Assembly: GCA_026986305.1 (NCBI GenBank)
Contig: JALSOU010000019.1
Span: 1-5,067 of the forward strand
Direction: 5' to 3'
DNA: 5,067 nucleotides
From: Thermoplasmata archaeon
Lineage (GTDB): Archaea > Thermoplasmatota > Thermoplasmata > WALJ01
The position numbers and the translations under genes are program-made. The notes below the pieces were generated by a model that was given only the letters and a program-made list of their open reading frames with translations, was not told the DNA's origin and did no database searches. This document shows positions 4,149-5,067 of the stretch, one piece after another (within the stretch, counting starts at the first letter, position 1; each line of letters opens with the position of its first letter).

Positions 4149-5067
4149 ATGTCAGAACACAAACCTACAGTAGATGAGCTGCTTGAAAAGGCTAAATGGC
4201 CTCAAAAAGTTGCGCCTGAAAGGCATAAGTTCTACGGTGGAAAGCTGGAGACGCTTCCGAAATGCTCCATAAACTCCTTTGATGATTTTGGAATATGGTA
4301 CACTCCGGGAGTGGCAGCACCATGTAAAGAGATTGCGAGGGACCCTGAGAAGGTCTTTGACTACACCAACAAAGGAAACTATGTGGCTGTCATCAGCGAT
4401 GGCACCAGAGTTCTTGGTCTTGGAGATATCGGACCCCTAGCTGGGCTGCCTGTGATGGAAGGAAAAGCCATACTTTTCAAGTATCTCGGTGGTGTGGATG
4501 CCTTCCCCATAATGATAAACACGAAGGACCCTGAAAAGTTCATAGAAACAGTGAAGATGATTGAGCCGAGCTTCGGAGGAATAAACCTTGAAGACATAGC
4601 GAATCCAAAGTGCTTTTACATCCTTGACAGGCTGAGAAAGGAGATGGACATACCTGTGTGGCACGACGACCAGCAGGGAACAGCGTCTGTTGAGCTTGCA
4701 GGAACAATAAACGCCCTTAAAGTGGTGGGAAAGAAGATGAGCGAGGCTAAATTTGCCATAATAGGCACGGGAGCTGCCAACATAGCCTTCGTTAGAATAC
4801 TCATAGCCGCTGGAGTCAATCCGAAGAACATAGTGATGGTAGACAGCAAAGGCACCCTGCATCCCGGAAGAAAGGACCTTGAGGAAAACAAGGATAAAAA
4901 CCCATACAAATGGCATTATGCCCAGATAACAAACGGAGAGGGAATAGTCGGAGGAATACCTGAGGCTATGAAAGGTGCAGACATAGTTGTATCAGCATCA
5001 AAATCAGAGCCAGGGACCATAAAGAAGGAGTGGGTCGCAGACATGGCTGATGATGCCATAGTCTTTG
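4149..5067 (+). CDS. Malic enzyme, malate dehydrogenase (oxaloacetate-decarboxylating), 3' end outside window
   Basis: The frame is open from ATG 4149 to the right edge, giving 306 residues of a protein that is usually somewhat over 400. It catalyses oxidative decarboxylation of malate to pyruvate and CO2 with reduction of NAD or NADP, in the cytosol. Motifs in order: WYTPGVAAPCKEIA (50-63) with the proton-donor Tyr51, SDGTRVLGLGDIGPLAGLP (83-101), MEGKA (103-107) with catalytic Lys106, GGINLEDI (143-150) with metal ligands Glu148 and Asp149, VWHDDQQGTA (170-179) with a further metal Asp, and the Rossmann loop GTGAAN (206-211). Asp232 ends the second Rossmann strand; this is compatible with NAD but does not prove it. 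The first of the QQ pair is invariant, and HDDQHGTA is the commoner form. The start is backed by AGGTGAT three bases upstream and a BRE/TATA promoter. A phosphotransacetylase fusion cannot be excluded because the end is missing. Confidence 0.95.
   Translation, partial: MSEHKPTVDELLEKAKWPQKVAPERHKFYGGKLETLPKCSINSFDDFGIWYTPGVAAPCKEIARDPEKVFDYTNKGNYVAVISDGTRVLGLGDIGPLAGLPVMEGKAILFKYLGGVDAFPIMINTKDPEKFIETVKMIEPSFGGINLEDIANPKCFYILDRLRKEMDIPVWHDDQQGTASVELAGTINALKVVGKKMSEAKFAIIGTGAANIAFVRILIAAGVNPKNIVMVDSKGTLHPGRKDLEENKDKNPYKWHYAQITNGEGIVGGIPEAMKGADIVVSASKSEPGTIKKEWVADMADDAIVF

Noticed and set aside
4656..4686. HDDQQGTA in place of HDDQHGTA in the malic enzyme as a possible defect
   Set aside because: The QQ form occurs in a normal subgroup of malic enzymes as far as I recall, and the metal and catalytic residues are intact.
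4379..4916. Minus-strand open frames of 72-159 codons
   Set aside because: They are antisense to the malic enzyme, whose catalytic motifs run unbroken on the plus strand.
1..5067. CRISPR array, insertion sequence or defence system
   Set aside because: No regularly spaced repeats, transposase, terminal inverted repeats or defence-gene motifs were seen. The only mobility gene is the recombinase fragment.

Overview
The window looks like chromosomal DNA from an archaeon. Evidence: a group II chaperonin (thermosome) gene, a tRNA without an encoded CCA end, BRE/TATA-type promoters (TTTATATA, TTTAAAT) and AGGTGAT Shine-Dalgarno sites. Frequent AGA/AGG and ATA codons fit a thermophile. A euryarchaeote, possibly Thermoplasmatota-like, is my guess; the sequence alone does not settle it.

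Layout. Bases 1-281 (+) hold the C-terminal end of a tyrosine recombinase with its H-x-x-R, H and Y catalytic residues. A 142-bp AT-rich gap rich in TTCG/CGAA follows. A tRNA with a CAU anticodon (424-495, -) comes next, its 3' end facing the recombinase. This is the usual geometry at the edge of an element integrated in a tRNA gene. After a short divergent promoter region come three closely packed + strand genes: a PrsW-like intramembrane protease (616-1218), a YjbQ/UPF0047 protein (1256-1675) and an MTAP-family purine nucleoside phosphorylase (annotated 1706-2377). The phosphorylase runs tail-to-tail into the thermosome gene (2383-4008, -), only 5 bp away. A 140-bp divergent promoter region (4009-4148) separates the thermosome from a malic enzyme gene (4149 to beyond the window, +).

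How they work together. The thermosome folds cytosolic proteins. Malic enzyme links malate to pyruvate and reduced nicotinamide. The phosphorylase belongs to methylthioadenosine or purine salvage, and YjbQ is associated with thiamine phosphate synthesis. No single pathway joins them; most of the window is housekeeping genes next to a probable integration boundary.

The oddity most worth checking is the YjbQ/phosphorylase junction. The phosphorylase's conserved N-terminal phosphate-binding segment is present in frame but has no usable start codon. One base fewer in a GGG run would restore an ATG overlapping the upstream stop. I did not find a convincing undescribed multi-gene system here.
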